Part shown: one piece after another, positions 1 to 8,879 of the stretch | Position numbering within the stretch: the first letter of the stretch is position 1 | How the letters are laid out: the number at the start of each line of letters is the position of its first letter | Assembly (NCBI RefSeq): GCF_008642375.1 | Contig: NZ_CP029194.1 | Location: 1,984,001-2,048,000, forward strand | Length of the DNA: 64,000 nucleotides | Source of the DNA: Streptomyces venezuelae | GTDB lineage: Bacteria > Actinomycetota > Actinomycetes > Streptomycetales > Streptomycetaceae | Direction: 5' to 3' | Notes under the pieces: model-generated | What the model was told of the DNA's origin: nothing | The model's database searches: none | Seen by the model: the letters and a program-made list of their open reading frames with translations, nothing else | Made by a program: the position numbers and the translations under genes

Positions 1-280
1 CCGCAGCCGCTCAACGACCGGGAGCCGGACGGCCCGGGCGGGCACGTCGAGCGGCGGCGGGCTCGGCGCCGCCGGCGGCGGCGGAGTCTTCCTCTCCGAG
101 GGCCGGCTCGCGGCCATGCCTCCCACGGGTGGGGCCGCGCTCTCGGAGGTGCGGGCCGCGGGTCTGCGCGTCGTGTCCGACGGTGGCGTCTACGCCCTCG
201 CCGCGGACGGCACGGTGACCCGGCACCGGGTCGTCACCGACGGAGACGGCTTCTCGGTCGGTCCTGCGGACAGGCCCTAG
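1..280 (+). CDS. C-terminal fragment of an unidentified protein (5' end outside the window)
   Basis: An open frame enters from the left edge with no in-frame stop and ends at a TAG at 278-280, leaving about 92 residues. The visible part is a Gly/Ala/Arg-rich stretch followed by a more regular segment with repeated short beta-like strands and a [17 protein letters not shown] motif that resembles a beta-propeller or PQQ-like blade end. I do not recognise the family. The stop lies in a palindromic CTAG that also supplies the stop codon of the converging gene, so the two reading frames overlap by four bases. Confidence 0.45.
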   Translation, partial: RSRSTTGSRTARAGTSSGGGLGAAGGGGVFLSEGRLAAMPPTGGAALSEVRAAGLRVVSDGGVYALAADGTVTRHRVVTDGDGFSVGPADRP

Positions 281-909
281 CTGAAGTCGAGGCCACCCGT
301 GCGGGTCCTCTTCAGTTCGAAGAGGTCGGGGTGGGCGGCCAGGACGCGGAAGCTGTCGAAGAGTTCGGCCGCCTTCTCCCCGCGGGGGATCGCCCGCAGG
401 ACCGGGCCGAACCAGACGGTGCCGTCGACGTGGATCGTCGGCGTGCCGACGTAGGCTCCGGCTTCGGGATCCTTGCCCGCGTCGTGGCTGCGGCGGACGG
501 CCCCGTCGTACGCCGGGTCGTGGGCGGCGGCGGCGAGTTCGGGCGGCAGACCGAGTTCGGTGAGCGATTCGGCGATCACGGCGTCGAAGTCCTGCTGCTT
601 CTTCTCGTGGATGCGGGTTCCGTACGCGGTGTAGAGCGGGCGCAGGATCTCCTCGCCGTGCTGCTCGGCGGCGGCCACCGCGACGCGCACCGGGCCGATC
701 GAGGCGTCGACGAGCTCGCGGTACCAGTCGGGCAGGGTGTTGCCCTCGTTGTGGACGTACAGGCTCATGACCCGGAAGCGGAGGTCGACGGGCCGCAGGC
801 GTTCGACCTCCAGGATCCAGCGGGAGGTGACCCAGGCGAAGGGGCAGGCGGGGTCGAAGAAGAAGTCGACGGTGGTGCGGGGTTCGGTGGCGGTCGCGGT
901 GCTCGTCAT
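277..909 (-). CDS. DsbA-family protein, Rv2466c-like (mycothiol-dependent reductase relative)
   Basis: A 210-residue thioredoxin-fold protein of the DsbA/FrnE group. The N-terminus reads [20 protein letters not shown], the diagnostic stretch of the mycobacterial mycothiol-dependent nitroreductase Rv2466c and its relatives. The active-site position is C22-P-F-A25, so only the first cysteine of the usual CxxC is present. A cis-Pro loop is seen at GTPTIHVDG near residue 155. It is probably cytoplasmic because no signal peptide is present. With one cysteine it more likely works through mixed disulfides with mycothiol than by dithiol exchange; that is inference. It converges on the upstream fragment and shares its stop site. 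Confidence 0.85.
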   Translation of the reverse strand: MTSTATATEPRTTVDFFFDPACPFAWVTSRWILEVERLRPVDLRFRVMSLYVHNEGNTLPDWYRELVDASIGPVRVAVAAAEQHGEEILRPLYTAYGTRIHEKKQQDFDAVIAESLTELGLPPELAAAAHDPAYDGAVRRSHDAGKDPEAGAYVGTPTIHVDGTVWFGPVLRAIPRGEKAAELFDSFRVLAAHPDLFELKRTRTGGLDFS

Positions 910-985
910 GCCATTGAATCTAGTCAGTGGGTGGCCCGTCGCCGTGGGCCAATCGGCGCGCGGTCGGCTGGGCCACTTCGCGGCT

Positions 986-1540
986 TCACTCCTCGCGGGT
1001 CATCTCGACGAGCTTGACCACCGTGTTCCAGTTCCGGGCCGTGGCCACGAGCCCCTTGACGATCGACGGGCGGGTCAGCACGTCGCCCAGCTTGGACCGG
1101 CCGAGGCCCTCGGGGACGTAGAGGTAGAGCACGCGGTCGCCGAGGGCGAAGTCCTCCGGGAGGTACGCCTCCCGGTCGATCGCCGCGAAGCGTTCGGGCT
1201 CGGCGGGTCCCGAGCAGTAGATCGCGTGGAGCTGCTTGCCTTCGAGCTCGGCGGCCGGGAAGGGGCAGGCCTCGGCGACGGCCGCGAGGTAGTCGCCGTC
1301 GCGGACGAGGCAGTCGACGCGGAAGCCGAATCGGCGCTCGATCGCGTCCTCCAGCGCGGTCGTGAGCTCGGCGTCGGAGGCGCCCGAGTCCGTGGTGAAG
1401 ACGGCGTTCCCGCTCTGGAGGTAGGTGCGGACGTCCCGGTGGCCGAGGTCTTCGAGGACGGAACGGAGCTCCGCCATGGGGACCTTGCGGTGTCCGGACA
1501 CGTTGATGCCGCGGAGAAGGGCCGCGTATGTCTTCGCCAT
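986..1540 (-). CDS. DUF1697 domain-containing protein
   Basis: A 184-residue protein with the full DUF1697 signature: an N-terminal [18 protein letters not shown] followed by [21 protein letters not shown], then a predicted alpha/beta body ending in [16 protein letters not shown]1697 proteins are small cytoplasmic proteins of unknown function, usually about 180 residues, so this copy is full length. The frame is open for 40 further codons upstream, but the ATG at 1540 has an AAGGTG Shine-Dalgarno six bases upstream and matches the usual family start. It stands alone between two unrelated minus-strand genes. Confidence 0.85.
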   Translation of the reverse strand: MAKTYAALLRGINVSGHRKVPMAELRSVLEDLGHRDVRTYLQSGNAVFTTDSGASDAELTTALEDAIERRFGFRVDCLVRDGDYLAAVAEACPFPAAELEGKQLHAIYCSGPAEPERFAAIDREAYLPEDFALGDRVLYLYVPEGLGRSKLGDVLTRPSIVKGLVATARNWNTVVKLVEMTREE

Positions 1541-1681
1541 GGGGTTCACCTTAGGGCGGCCACCGCGCCTCGTGGGGGGCGGCACGGTGGCCGGTTCGAA
1601 CACTCTCCGATGGGAGCGATCCGGAGAAGACCCTTCACTCATCTGTGACTTATTCAACAAGGTTTCGTAATGACGAATCCA

Positions 1682-2974
1682 TCATTTGCGCTGATAGCGG
1701 GCGAGGACCCGATTGCCGTCCTCCACCAGCCGTCTGCGGAGCTCGGCGATGTCGATGGCGCCGCTGTAGTACTCCTGGAAGGCCGGCGTCGCCACCTTGT
1801 CCTTCCATTCCGGATAGCCGCGCACCCCCTGGGCGGCGGCGGGCCGCAGCCGCTCGGCGACCTCGGCCCCGACGGCCCAGCCGTCGCGGGCGGTCCGCAG
1901 GGACGGGTCGGCGAGCGCGGCTCTGCCGGTCGGCAGCATCCAGTCGCCGCGCGCGAGCCGGACCATGTTCGCCGGCCGCAGGAAGAAGTCGAGGAACTCC
2001 ATCGCCTCCTTCTTGTACGGGCTGTCCTCGGCGATCGACAGGGTCTGCGGGGAGACGCCCTGGGCGAGGCCCTCGCTCCCGGCGGGGGCGGGCAGCACCG
2101 TCCACTCGAAGCCCTCGGGGGCCTGCTGGGCGATCTGTTGCCGGTAGGCGAAGCCCAGCGGGACCATGGCGTACTTGCCGGCGAAGAATCCGGGCAGGGT
2201 GTCGGAACCGCCGCTGCCGAGGGTGGTGCGCGGGGCGGTCCGGTCGGTGACCACCTGGTCGTGGACGGTGCCGGGGACGACGGCGTCCGCGTCGGTGAAG
2301 TCGATGGTGACCCGGCCGTCCGCGCCGCGGTGGAAGAGGCCGCCGCCGGCCGAGACACCGAGGTTGAGGCTGACGGAGACGGGCTCCTTGAGCGGCCAGG
2401 CGACCGCGTACCTGCCGGGACCCATGGCGGTGGTGAGGTCCCGGGCGATCTGCCGGAACTCGCCCCAGGTCCAGGGCTTCTCGGGAGTGGGGAGGCGGAC
2501 GCCGGAGGACTGCAGGACCTTCCGGTTGGCGATGATCATGCGCGGTTCCTGGAGGAACGGGATGCCGTGGATGCCCTCGCCGAAGGTGGTGGTCTCCCAG
2601 CTGCGGGCGGGGATGTCGGCGCGCAGCCGCTCGGACAGGAGCGGGCGCAGGTCGGCGAGGTCGCCGCCGTAGGCGAAGTCGGCCAGGTCGTCGGAGGCGT
2701 CGTGGATGATGTCCGGCGCCTCGCCGCCCTCGAAGGAGGTGAGGAGCTGGTCGTGGACCGAGTCCCAGCTGCCCTGGACGTAGTCGACCTGGACCCTCGG
2801 GTGGGCGGCGTTCCACTCCGCGACGAGCTGCTTGTTGGCGTCGACGGACTCCTTCTGCCAGGCGAGGGACTGGAAGCGGAGCCGTACGACGCCGTCGTCG
2901 GGGTGCTCGCCGCCGCCGGCGCAGCCGGTGAGGAGCAGGGTGAGTGCGGCGGCGCAGGTCAGAAGGCGCCTCAT
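1682..2974 (-). CDS. Carbohydrate ABC transporter, substrate-binding lipoprotein
   Basis: A 430-residue extracytoplasmic solute receptor of the CUT1 (maltose/oligosaccharide) class. It begins MRRLLTCAAALTLLLTGCAG, a lipoprotein signal peptide with an LTGC lipobox. The body carries family 1 solute-binding features such as KVLQSSGVRLPTPEKPWTW and, near the C-terminus, PYKKEAMEFLDFFLRP. It is the last gene of a three-gene operon with two permeases, and its start overlaps the preceding permease stop (ATGA, 2971-2974). The sugar cannot be told from the sequence. No ATPase lies nearby; streptomycetes commonly serve such importers with the shared ATPase MsiK. Confidence 0.92.
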   Translation of the reverse strand: MRRLLTCAAALTLLLTGCAGGGEHPDDGVVRLRFQSLAWQKESVDANKQLVAEWNAAHPRVQVDYVQGSWDSVHDQLLTSFEGGEAPDIIHDASDDLADFAYGGDLADLRPLLSERLRADIPARSWETTTFGEGIHGIPFLQEPRMIIANRKVLQSSGVRLPTPEKPWTWGEFRQIARDLTTAMGPGRYAVAWPLKEPVSVSLNLGVSAGGGLFHRGADGRVTIDFTDADAVVPGTVHDQVVTDRTAPRTTLGSGGSDTLPGFFAGKYAMVPLGFAYRQQIAQQAPEGFEWTVLPAPAGSEGLAQGVSPQTLSIAEDSPYKKEAMEFLDFFLRPANMVRLARGDWMLPTGRAALADPSLRTARDGWAVGAEVAERLRPAAAQGVRGYPEWKDKVATPAFQEYYSGAIDIAELRRRLVEDGNRVLARYQRK

Positions 2975-3813
2975 GACTTCACCGCCCCGGCCAGCATGCC
3001 GCCGGCGATGCGGCGTTGGAGGACGGCGAAGACGACGAGGGAGGGCAGGGTGGCGAGGAAGGCCGCGGCGGCGAGCGGGCCGAGGTCGGCGACGCCCTCG
3101 GCGCCGAGGAAGTGGGTGAGGACGACCGGCAGGGTCTGCTTCTCGGGGGTCTTGAGCAGGACGAGCGCGAAGAAGAACTCGTTCCAGGCGGTGACGAAGG
3201 CGAAGAGCGCGGTGGCGACGATGCCGGGGGCGAGCAGCGGGGCGGTGACGGAGACGAGGGTACGGAGCCGGCCGGCGCCGTCGACGGCCGCGGCCTCCTC
3301 CAGTTCGGCCGGCACGGCCCTGACGTACCCCATGAGCATCCAGAGCGCGAAGGGCAGCGACCACACCACGTAGACCATGACGAGGCCGGGCACGCTGTTG
3401 ATCAGGTGCAGGTTCTTGAGGATCAGGAAGAGCGGGATGATCACCAGGACGAAGGGGAAGGCCTGGCTGATCACGACCCAGCCGGTGGCCGCCGTCGCGA
3501 GCCGTCCCCGGTGGCGGGCGGTGACGTAGGCGAGCGGGGTGGCGATGGCGACCGCGATCAGGGCCGCGGCGAGCGCGGCGACCAGGCTGTTCCCGGCCGC
3601 CCTGAGCAGCGGCTGCTCGTCGAAGGCCTGCCGGAAGTTGACGAGGGTCGGCTCCTCGGGGATCCAGGTGGGGTGGAGCGAGGCCAGCTCGGGGGCGGGC
3701 TTGAAGGCGGTGGAGACCAGCCAGAGGAAGGGGAAGGCGAGGAAGACCAGGTAGGCGAGGAGGGCGAGGTACTGGCCGATCCGCGCGGGTCTGCTCGTCC
3801 GGAGGGCGCTCAC
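2971..3813 (-). CDS. Carbohydrate ABC transporter permease, MalG type
   Basis: A 280-residue inner-membrane permease with about six transmembrane segments. The cytoplasmic EAA loop that docks the ATPase is clear near residues 180-200 (EEAAAVDGAGRLRTLVSVTA). The C-terminus (RRIAGGMLAGAVKS) is the standard ending of MalG-type subunits. The GTG start at 3813 overlaps the stop of the partner permease as GTGA, and its own stop overlaps the start of the binding-protein gene, so the operon is translationally coupled throughout. Confidence 0.93.
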   Translation of the reverse strand: MSALRTSRPARIGQYLALLAYLVFLAFPFLWLVSTAFKPAPELASLHPTWIPEEPTLVNFRQAFDEQPLLRAAGNSLVAALAAALIAVAIATPLAYVTARHRGRLATAATGWVVISQAFPFVLVIIPLFLILKNLHLINSVPGLVMVYVVWSLPFALWMLMGYVRAVPAELEEAAAVDGAGRLRTLVSVTAPLLAPGIVATALFAFVTAWNEFFFALVLLKTPEKQTLPVVLTHFLGAEGVADLGPLAAAAFLATLPSLVVFAVLQRRIAGGMLAGAVKS

Positions 3814-4754
3814 CGGTCCTGGTCCCCTTTCAGCCGGCGTACGAGGGAGAGGGCGATGAGCACCGAGACGGCTGCGACCATCACGCAGCCCATCGCGGCG
3901 GCGTAGCCGAACTGTCCGTACCGGAAGGCCTCTTCGTAGGCGAAGAGCATCGGGAGCCGGGTCCGGCCGCCCGGTCCGCCGCTGGTCAGGACGTAGACCA
4001 GGGCGAAGGAGTTGAAGTTCCAGATGAGGTTCAGCGCGGTGATCGCGAGGGCCACGGGTCTCAGCGCGGGCCAGGTGACGGTGCGGAAGCGGCGCCAGGT
4101 GCCGGCGCCGTCGAGGGCGGCGGCCTCGTGGAGTTCGCGCGGGGTGTTCTGGAGTCCGGCGAGCAGGGCGACCGTGGTCTGGGGCATGCCGGCCCAGATG
4201 CCGACGACGACGACGGCGGGGAGGGCGGTGGCGAGGCCGGAGAGCCAGTCGTGGCCCTGGCCGAGGCCGAGGTCGCGGACGGTCTCGTTGAGGATGCCGG
4301 CGTCGGGGTTGTAGACGAGCCGCCACATGATGCCGACGACGACCTCGGGCATCGCCCAGGGGACGATCGCGAGGGCCCTCGCCAGCCAGCGGAAGCGGAG
4401 CTTCTCGTTGAGGAGGAGGGCGAGGCCGAGGGCCAGCAGGAACTGGGGGACGGTCACCCCGACGGCCCAGAGCAGGCCGATGCGGAAGGAGTCCCAGAAG
4501 AGGGTGTCGTGCAGCAGGTCCTGGAAGTTGAGGGTGCCGACCCAGCGCGTGGCCTGGGTGCGGCCGGACTGGGCGTCGGTGAAGGCGAGCGCGATGCCGT
4601 AGAGGAGCGGACCGACGCTGAGGACGAGGATGGGCAGGAGCGCCGGGAGCACCAGGAACCAGGCGCCGAAGTCGGGCCCCCGGGGTCGTGCCGAGCGGAC
4701 GGTCCGCGGTGCCCGCGTCCCGTCCGGCCGTTTCGTCGCGGTCGCCGAGCTCAT
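3810..4754 (-). CDS. Carbohydrate ABC transporter permease, MalF type
   Basis: A 314-residue permease and the first gene of the sugar importer operon. A cytoplasmic N-terminus rich in Arg/Thr precedes about six membrane segments, and the EAA loop is visible as HEAAALDGAGTWRRFRTVTW around residue 210. It pairs with the MalG-type subunit encoded immediately downstream. I chose the ATG at 4754 because a run of six G lies about eight bases upstream; an in-frame ATG at 4805 would add 17 residues but has a weaker ribosome site. The gene is transcribed away from the phosphotransferase gene at 4900, so both promoters share the short gap. Confidence 0.9.
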   Translation of the reverse strand: MSSATATKRPDGTRAPRTVRSARPRGPDFGAWFLVLPALLPILVLSVGPLLYGIALAFTDAQSGRTQATRWVGTLNFQDLLHDTLFWDSFRIGLLWAVGVTVPQFLLALGLALLLNEKLRFRWLARALAIVPWAMPEVVVGIMWRLVYNPDAGILNETVRDLGLGQGHDWLSGLATALPAVVVVGIWAGMPQTTVALLAGLQNTPRELHEAAALDGAGTWRRFRTVTWPALRPVALAITALNLIWNFNSFALVYVLTSGGPGGRTRLPMLFAYEEAFRYGQFGYAAAMGCVMVAAVSVLIALSLVRRLKGDQDR

Positions 4755-4832
4755 CGATCCGACCCCCCGTCTGCCGGCCGCGCCGCCGGTGAGGAACCCC
4801 GTCATGGTCCTGACGGGCCGTGGGGCCGTCAA

Positions 4833-4856
4833 GGCGACCGGCGCGGCGACCGGCGC
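4833..4856. repeat. Tandem 12-bp direct repeat in a divergent promoter region
   Basis: GGCGACCGGCGC is repeated exactly twice, head to tail, between the sugar importer operon and the phosphotransferase gene. It could be a regulator site for either, but may be chance in such GC-rich DNA. Confidence 0.3.
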
Positions 4857-4899
4857 GGATGCGAGACTTTGGCTCAAACGCACAGGTAGGGAGAGGTCG

Positions 4900-5757
4900 A
4901 TGGACGAGGCGCGGGCCCGGGAGATCCTGGCGGCGGCGGGGCTGCCGGTCGCGGAGGCGCGGCTGCTGGCGCTGGGGGAGAACGCGGTCTTCGCCGTGGG
5001 CGACCTGGTGGTGAAGGTCGGCAGGGACGCCGAGCTGTTCGAGCGGGCCGAGCGGGAGATGGCACTGGCCGACTGGCTCGCCGGGGCGGGGGTCCCGGCT
5101 CCGCGGGCCGCCGAGGAGAAGCCGCGGCTGGTCGAGGGGCACCCGGTCACCTTCTGGCACCGGCTGCCCGACGCGGTCCGGCCGGCGGAGCCCCGCGATC
5201 TGGCGCCGCTGCTGCGGGCCGTGCACGCCCTGCCCGAGCCGGTGGGGTTCACGCTCCCCCGGCGTGACCTGCTCGGCGGGGTCGAGCGGTGGCTGCGGCT
5301 CGCGGGAGAGGCGATCGACCCGGCGGACGCGGCCTTCCTCCGGGAGCGGCGCGACGCCTTCGCCCCGGCGGCCGCCGCGCTCACCCCGCGCCTGACGCCG
5401 GGCCCGGTCCACGGCGACGCCCTCCCCCGGAACGTCCTCGTCGGACCCGAAGGACCGGTCCTGATGGACCTGGAGACCTTCTCCTCCGACCTGCGCGAGC
5501 ACGACCTCGTGGTGCTCGCGCTCTCCCGGGACCGCTACGGCGTCGACCCGGCCGCCTACGACGCCTTCACGGAGGCGTACGGCTGGGACGTGCGGGAGTG
5601 GGAGGGGTGCGCCGTGCTGCGGGGCGCGCGGGAGACGGCGAGCTGCGCGTGGGTGGCCCAGCACGCGCCGGCGAACCCGAAGGCGCTGGCCGAATTCGAG
5701 CGGCGGGTCCGCTCGCTGCGGGACGATGACCCGGAGGTCCGCTGGTACCCGTTCTGA
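4900..5757 (+). CDS. Aminoglycoside phosphotransferase-family kinase
   Basis: A 285-residue member of the APH/choline kinase-like superfamily. The catalytic loop reads VHGDALPRNVLV (HGDxxxxN, near residue 170) and the metal-binding motif follows as LMDLETFSSD. The N-terminal lobe shows the nucleotide-binding strand NAVFAVGDLVVKVGRD with the conserved lysine. Substrate cannot be predicted: the family covers aminoglycosides, homoserine, choline and macrolides. The ATG at 4900 is preceded by GGGAGAGG. Its position beside a sugar importer does not clearly imply a shared pathway, since the genes are divergent. Confidence 0.85.
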   Translation: MDEARAREILAAAGLPVAEARLLALGENAVFAVGDLVVKVGRDAELFERAEREMALADWLAGAGVPAPRAAEEKPRLVEGHPVTFWHRLPDAVRPAEPRDLAPLLRAVHALPEPVGFTLPRRDLLGGVERWLRLAGEAIDPADAAFLRERRDAFAPAAAALTPRLTPGPVHGDALPRNVLVGPEGPVLMDLETFSSDLREHDLVVLALSRDRYGVDPAAYDAFTEAYGWDVREWEGCAVLRGARETASCAWVAQHAPANPKALAEFERRVRSLRDDDPEVRWYPF

Positions 5758-5814
5758 CATCATGTCCGGGCCGGGTGGCCGGCCCGGATTCCCTCTGCCG
5801 AACGGGGTGTTGCG

Positions 5815-6645
5815 ATGCGTGTGGAACTTTCCGAGGTGACGCTCGACGTCCGGGTGAGCGGCGAGGGACCGGCCGTCCTCCTGGTGCACGGCTTCCCCGA
5901 CAGCCATGACCTCTGGCGCCGTCAGATCCCGGCGCTGACCGCGGCCGGCTTCTCCTGTGTCGCGCCCACCCTGCGGGGCTTCGGCGCCTCGGACCGGCCC
6001 GAGGGCGGCCCGGAGGCGTACCACCCGGCCAAGCACGTCCGCGACCTTCTCGAACTGCTGGCCCGGCTGGAGCTCGACCGGGTCCATCTCGTCGGCCACG
6101 ACTGGGGCTCGGGCATCGCCCAGGTGCTCGCGCAGTTCGCGCCGGACCGGGTGCGGAGCCTGAGCCTGCTGTCGGTGGGGCATCTGGGTGCGATCCGGGC
6201 GGCGGGCTGGAAGCAGCGGCAGCTGTCCTGGTACATGGTGCTGTTCCAGCTGGCCGGGGTGGCCGAGGAGTGGCTCGTGCGGGACGACTGGGCCAACTTC
6301 CGCGAGATGCTCGCCGAGCACCCGGACGCGGAGGCCGTCCTCGAACCCCTGCGTGCGCCGGGCGCGCTGACGGCCGCCCTGGACATCTACCGCGCGGGGC
6401 TGCCGCCGGAGGTGCAGTTCGGTCCCGATCCGGTGCTGCCCCCGCTGGCGGAGTCGATCCCGGTGATGGGCCTCTGGTCGACGGGCGACCGCTTCCTCAC
6501 GGAGAGCTCGATGTCGGGCACGGGCGAGTACGTCGCCGGGTCCTGGCGCTACGAGCGCGTCGAGGAGGCGGGTCACTGGCTTCAGCTGGACCAGCCGGAG
6601 AAGGTCAACGAGCTGCTGCTCTCCTTCTTCAAGGAGAACTCCTAG
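5815..6645 (+). CDS. Alpha/beta hydrolase, epoxide-hydrolase-like
   Basis: A 276-residue alpha/beta hydrolase. The oxyanion-hole motif is HGFPDSHDLWRRQ (about residue 25), the nucleophile elbow is GHDWGS with Asp as nucleophile (typical of epoxide hydrolases and haloalkane dehalogenases rather than esterases), and the catalytic His is in EEAGHWLQLDQPE close to the C-terminus. A cap domain lies between. It is cytoplasmic, with no signal sequence. The substrate is unknown. It follows the phosphotransferase by 57 bases on the same strand and could be co-transcribed. Confidence 0.87.
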   Translation: MRVELSEVTLDVRVSGEGPAVLLVHGFPDSHDLWRRQIPALTAAGFSCVAPTLRGFGASDRPEGGPEAYHPAKHVRDLLELLARLELDRVHLVGHDWGSGIAQVLAQFAPDRVRSLSLLSVGHLGAIRAAGWKQRQLSWYMVLFQLAGVAEEWLVRDDWANFREMLAEHPDAEAVLEPLRAPGALTAALDIYRAGLPPEVQFGPDPVLPPLAESIPVMGLWSTGDRFLTESSMSGTGEYVAGSWRYERVEEAGHWLQLDQPEKVNELLLSFFKENS

Positions 6646-6658
6646 CCGGGGAGAACTC

Positions 6659-7384
6659 CTAGCCGGCCGCCAGGACCGCCGGCCGCAGGGGCCAGGTGGA
6701 TTCGACGACCGCTTCCAGGTCTCCCTTGCGGCGCAGGAAGGCCTGGAAGTCCTCGGCCCAGACGCGGTACCAGGAGATCTGCCGCTCGTGCAGCTCGGCC
6801 GGGTCCAGCTCGGCGACCTGGCGGTGCCGCTCGGCTATCGCGACGGCGACCCGGACGGCGGCGAGCGCGTCGGCCGCGGCCTGGTGGGCGGCTTCGAGGA
6901 CCACGCCGTACTCCCCGCAGACCGCCTCCAGGGTCCGCTTGCCGCGCCGGTAGCGGTCGACGGCCCGGTCGATCGTGTACGGGTCGACGACCGGCCCGAT
7001 CTCGACGCCGCCGAGCCGCTCGCTCAGCGAGGGCAGCCCGTGCCGGCGCAGCTCGGCGGAGAGGAGCGTGAGGTCGAAGGAGGCGTTGTACGCCACGATC
7101 GGGACGCCGTCCTCCCAGTACGCGGCGAGGGTCCTCGCGATCTCGTCGGCGACCTCGCGCACCGGCCGGCCCTCGGCCGCCGCGCGTTCGGTGCTGATGC
7201 CGTGGATCGCGGAGGCCTGCTCCGGGATGCGGATGCCGGGATCGGCGAGCCAGTCCTGTCGTCGGACGACGTCTCCCCCGCCGTCGACCTCGATGATCGA
7301 GGCCGTGACGATACGGGCCTCCAGCGGATCGGTGCCGGTCGTCTCCAGGTCGAAGCCGACCAGCGTGTCGCCGTGCCAGGCCAT
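6659..7384 (-). CDS. 3'-5' exonuclease, DnaQ/epsilon-like (DEDDh)
   Basis: A 241-residue stand-alone proofreading-type exonuclease. The DEDDh motifs are visible: FDLETTGTDP near residue 10, AYNASFDLTLL near residue 95, and HQAAADALAAVRVA near residue 165 carrying the final His and Asp. It is similar to the epsilon subunit of DNA polymerase III but is encoded away from any polymerase gene. The start at 7384 is well supported by AAGGAGG five bases upstream. It converges on the alpha/beta hydrolase gene, the stops being 13 bases apart. Confidence 0.9.
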   Translation of the reverse strand: MAWHGDTLVGFDLETTGTDPLEARIVTASIIEVDGGGDVVRRQDWLADPGIRIPEQASAIHGISTERAAAEGRPVREVADEIARTLAAYWEDGVPIVAYNASFDLTLLSAELRRHGLPSLSERLGGVEIGPVVDPYTIDRAVDRYRRGKRTLEAVCGEYGVVLEAAHQAAADALAAVRVAVAIAERHRQVAELDPAELHERQISWYRVWAEDFQAFLRRKGDLEAVVESTWPLRPAVLAAG

Positions 7385-7461
7385 CGGGTCCTCCTTACGT
7401 GATCTCCCCCGTGGTGGTGACCACCCTCGCACGCACCACTGACAACGCCCCTGGGTGGTGG

Positions 7462-8766
7462 TCAGGAGACCGGGCGGGAGTCGAGCCACACCGACTCGAA
7501 CTCCTCCCGGTATGTCTGGAAAAGTCCGTGTTCACCGTCGGCGCCGGGCTGACCGTGCCGCACCACGCTCCGCCCCCCGCCCCGCAGGACGAGGACCGGG
7601 GCCTCCATGCCGCGGGCCTTGCGCAGATAGGACTGCACGACGCCCACCCCGTCCGGGCCGTCGCCGTCCACCAGGTACGCGGTGAAGCGCGGGGTCTCGT
7701 CGAAGACGTGGATCTGGAAGGCGCCCGGGTCGCGCAGCTTCGAGCGGACCCGCCGCATGTGCAGGATGTTCATCTCGACGGAGCGGCTGAGCTCGCCCTT
7801 CTTGAGGCCGAGTTCCCGCTCGCGCCGCTTGACCGCGCTGCTCGCCGGGTTGAGGAAGAGCAGCCGCGTCCGGCAGCCGGACTCCGCGAGCCGGACCATG
7901 CGGCGGCCGGAGAAGTTCTGCACGAGGAGGTTCAGGCCTATGCCTGTGGCGTCGAGGCGCCGGGCGCCGCCGAACAGGTCCTCGGCCGGCAGCTGCCGCT
8001 GGAGCCGCACCCGGTCGGGGTGGACGGAGACCACGTCCGCGTACCGGTCGCCTACGAGGTCCTCGACCGCGTCCACGGGCAGCCGGTCGGCGGACGGCAC
8101 CCCGGCCCCGCTGCCGAGGATCTCCAGGAGCCGCGCCGACGCCCGCTCGGACTGGGCGAGCACGGTCAGCGAGAGCGCCCGGTTGCGGGAGACCACGTTG
8201 CGCGTGACCTCCAGCTCGTCCAGAGCGAGTTCGACCTCGCGCCGGTCGTCGAAGTAGGGCTCGAAGCAGGGCCAGTGCTGCACCATCAGCTCGCGCAGCT
8301 GCGGCAGCGTGAGGAAGCTCAGGACGTTGTCGTCGGCCGGGTCGAGGAGGTAGCCCTTGCGCCGGGAGACCTCGCGGACGGCGACCGCCCTCTGCACCCA
8401 CTCCTGGCCGGCGGGACCGGCCGCGGCCACGACCCACTCCTCGCCGTGCACGGGTTCGTACACGGGCCGCAGGACGGCCGCGACCACGGCCCTCAGCCGC
8501 TGCTCGACCAGGTTGAGCCAGATGTAGGCGCGCCCCGCGCGCTGGGCGCGGGTGCGCACCTCGCCCCAGGCCTCGGCACCCCAGTCGAGCTCCGCCCCGA
8601 TCTCCACCGGCCGGGCGACGGAGACCGTCCCGGGCGGCACGACCGTCCCCGGCGGGATCGCCGCGCCGGGCGGGACGACCGCGCCGGGCGGTGCCTCGGC
8701 GGGGTCGGCCGGACCCCCCTCGTGACCCGCGTCACCTGGGGGCAGCTCCCGACCTCCCGAGCTCAC
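7462..8766 (-). CDS. SAV_2148-family HEPN-domain protein
   Basis: A 434-residue cytoplasmic protein that I recognise as the conserved Streptomyces SAV_2148-type family with a HEPN-like domain. It starts VSSGGRELPPGDAGHEGG, then has a Pro/Val/Gly-rich linker (PPGAVVPPGA repeats, residues 25-50) and a long alpha-helical body. HEPN domains are often RNA-binding or RNase domains in stress or toxin systems, but no clean R-x4-6-H catalytic motif was found by eye. The GTG at 8766 is preceded by an AGAAGG site and fits the family start; a longer frame opens upstream to 8883. Confidence 0.75.
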   Translation of the reverse strand: MSSGGRELPPGDAGHEGGPADPAEAPPGAVVPPGAAIPPGTVVPPGTVSVARPVEIGAELDWGAEAWGEVRTRAQRAGRAYIWLNLVEQRLRAVVAAVLRPVYEPVHGEEWVVAAAGPAGQEWVQRAVAVREVSRRKGYLLDPADDNVLSFLTLPQLRELMVQHWPCFEPYFDDRREVELALDELEVTRNVVSRNRALSLTVLAQSERASARLLEILGSGAGVPSADRLPVDAVEDLVGDRYADVVSVHPDRVRLQRQLPAEDLFGGARRLDATGIGLNLLVQNFSGRRMVRLAESGCRTRLLFLNPASSAVKRRERELGLKKGELSRSVEMNILHMRRVRSKLRDPGAFQIHVFDETPRFTAYLVDGDGPDGVGVVQSYLRKARGMEAPVLVLRGGGRSVVRHGQPGADGEHGLFQTYREEFESVWLDSRPVS

Positions 8767-8879
8767 CCGCGCACCGCCTTCTGCTCCTGGAAGCCCGCTT
8801 CTTCGACCATTCCGACAACGATCAAGGAAGGGTACTCCGCAAGCGGGAGGCGGTGCAGCAGGATCGTCAGGCTCCTTGC

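Noticed and set aside
331..1648. Long open frames on the plus strand opposite the DsbA-like and DUF1697 genes
   Set aside because: They are the usual antisense openings of high-GC genes; their translations are Arg/Gly/Val-rich without motifs and lie wholly opposite recognisable genes.
2971..6576. A continuous minus-strand frame of about 1200 codons running over several genes
   Set aside because: Only its 3' part (2971-3813) is the MalG permease; the upstream part is antisense to the phosphotransferase and hydrolase and has Arg/Pro/Gly-rich nonsense composition.
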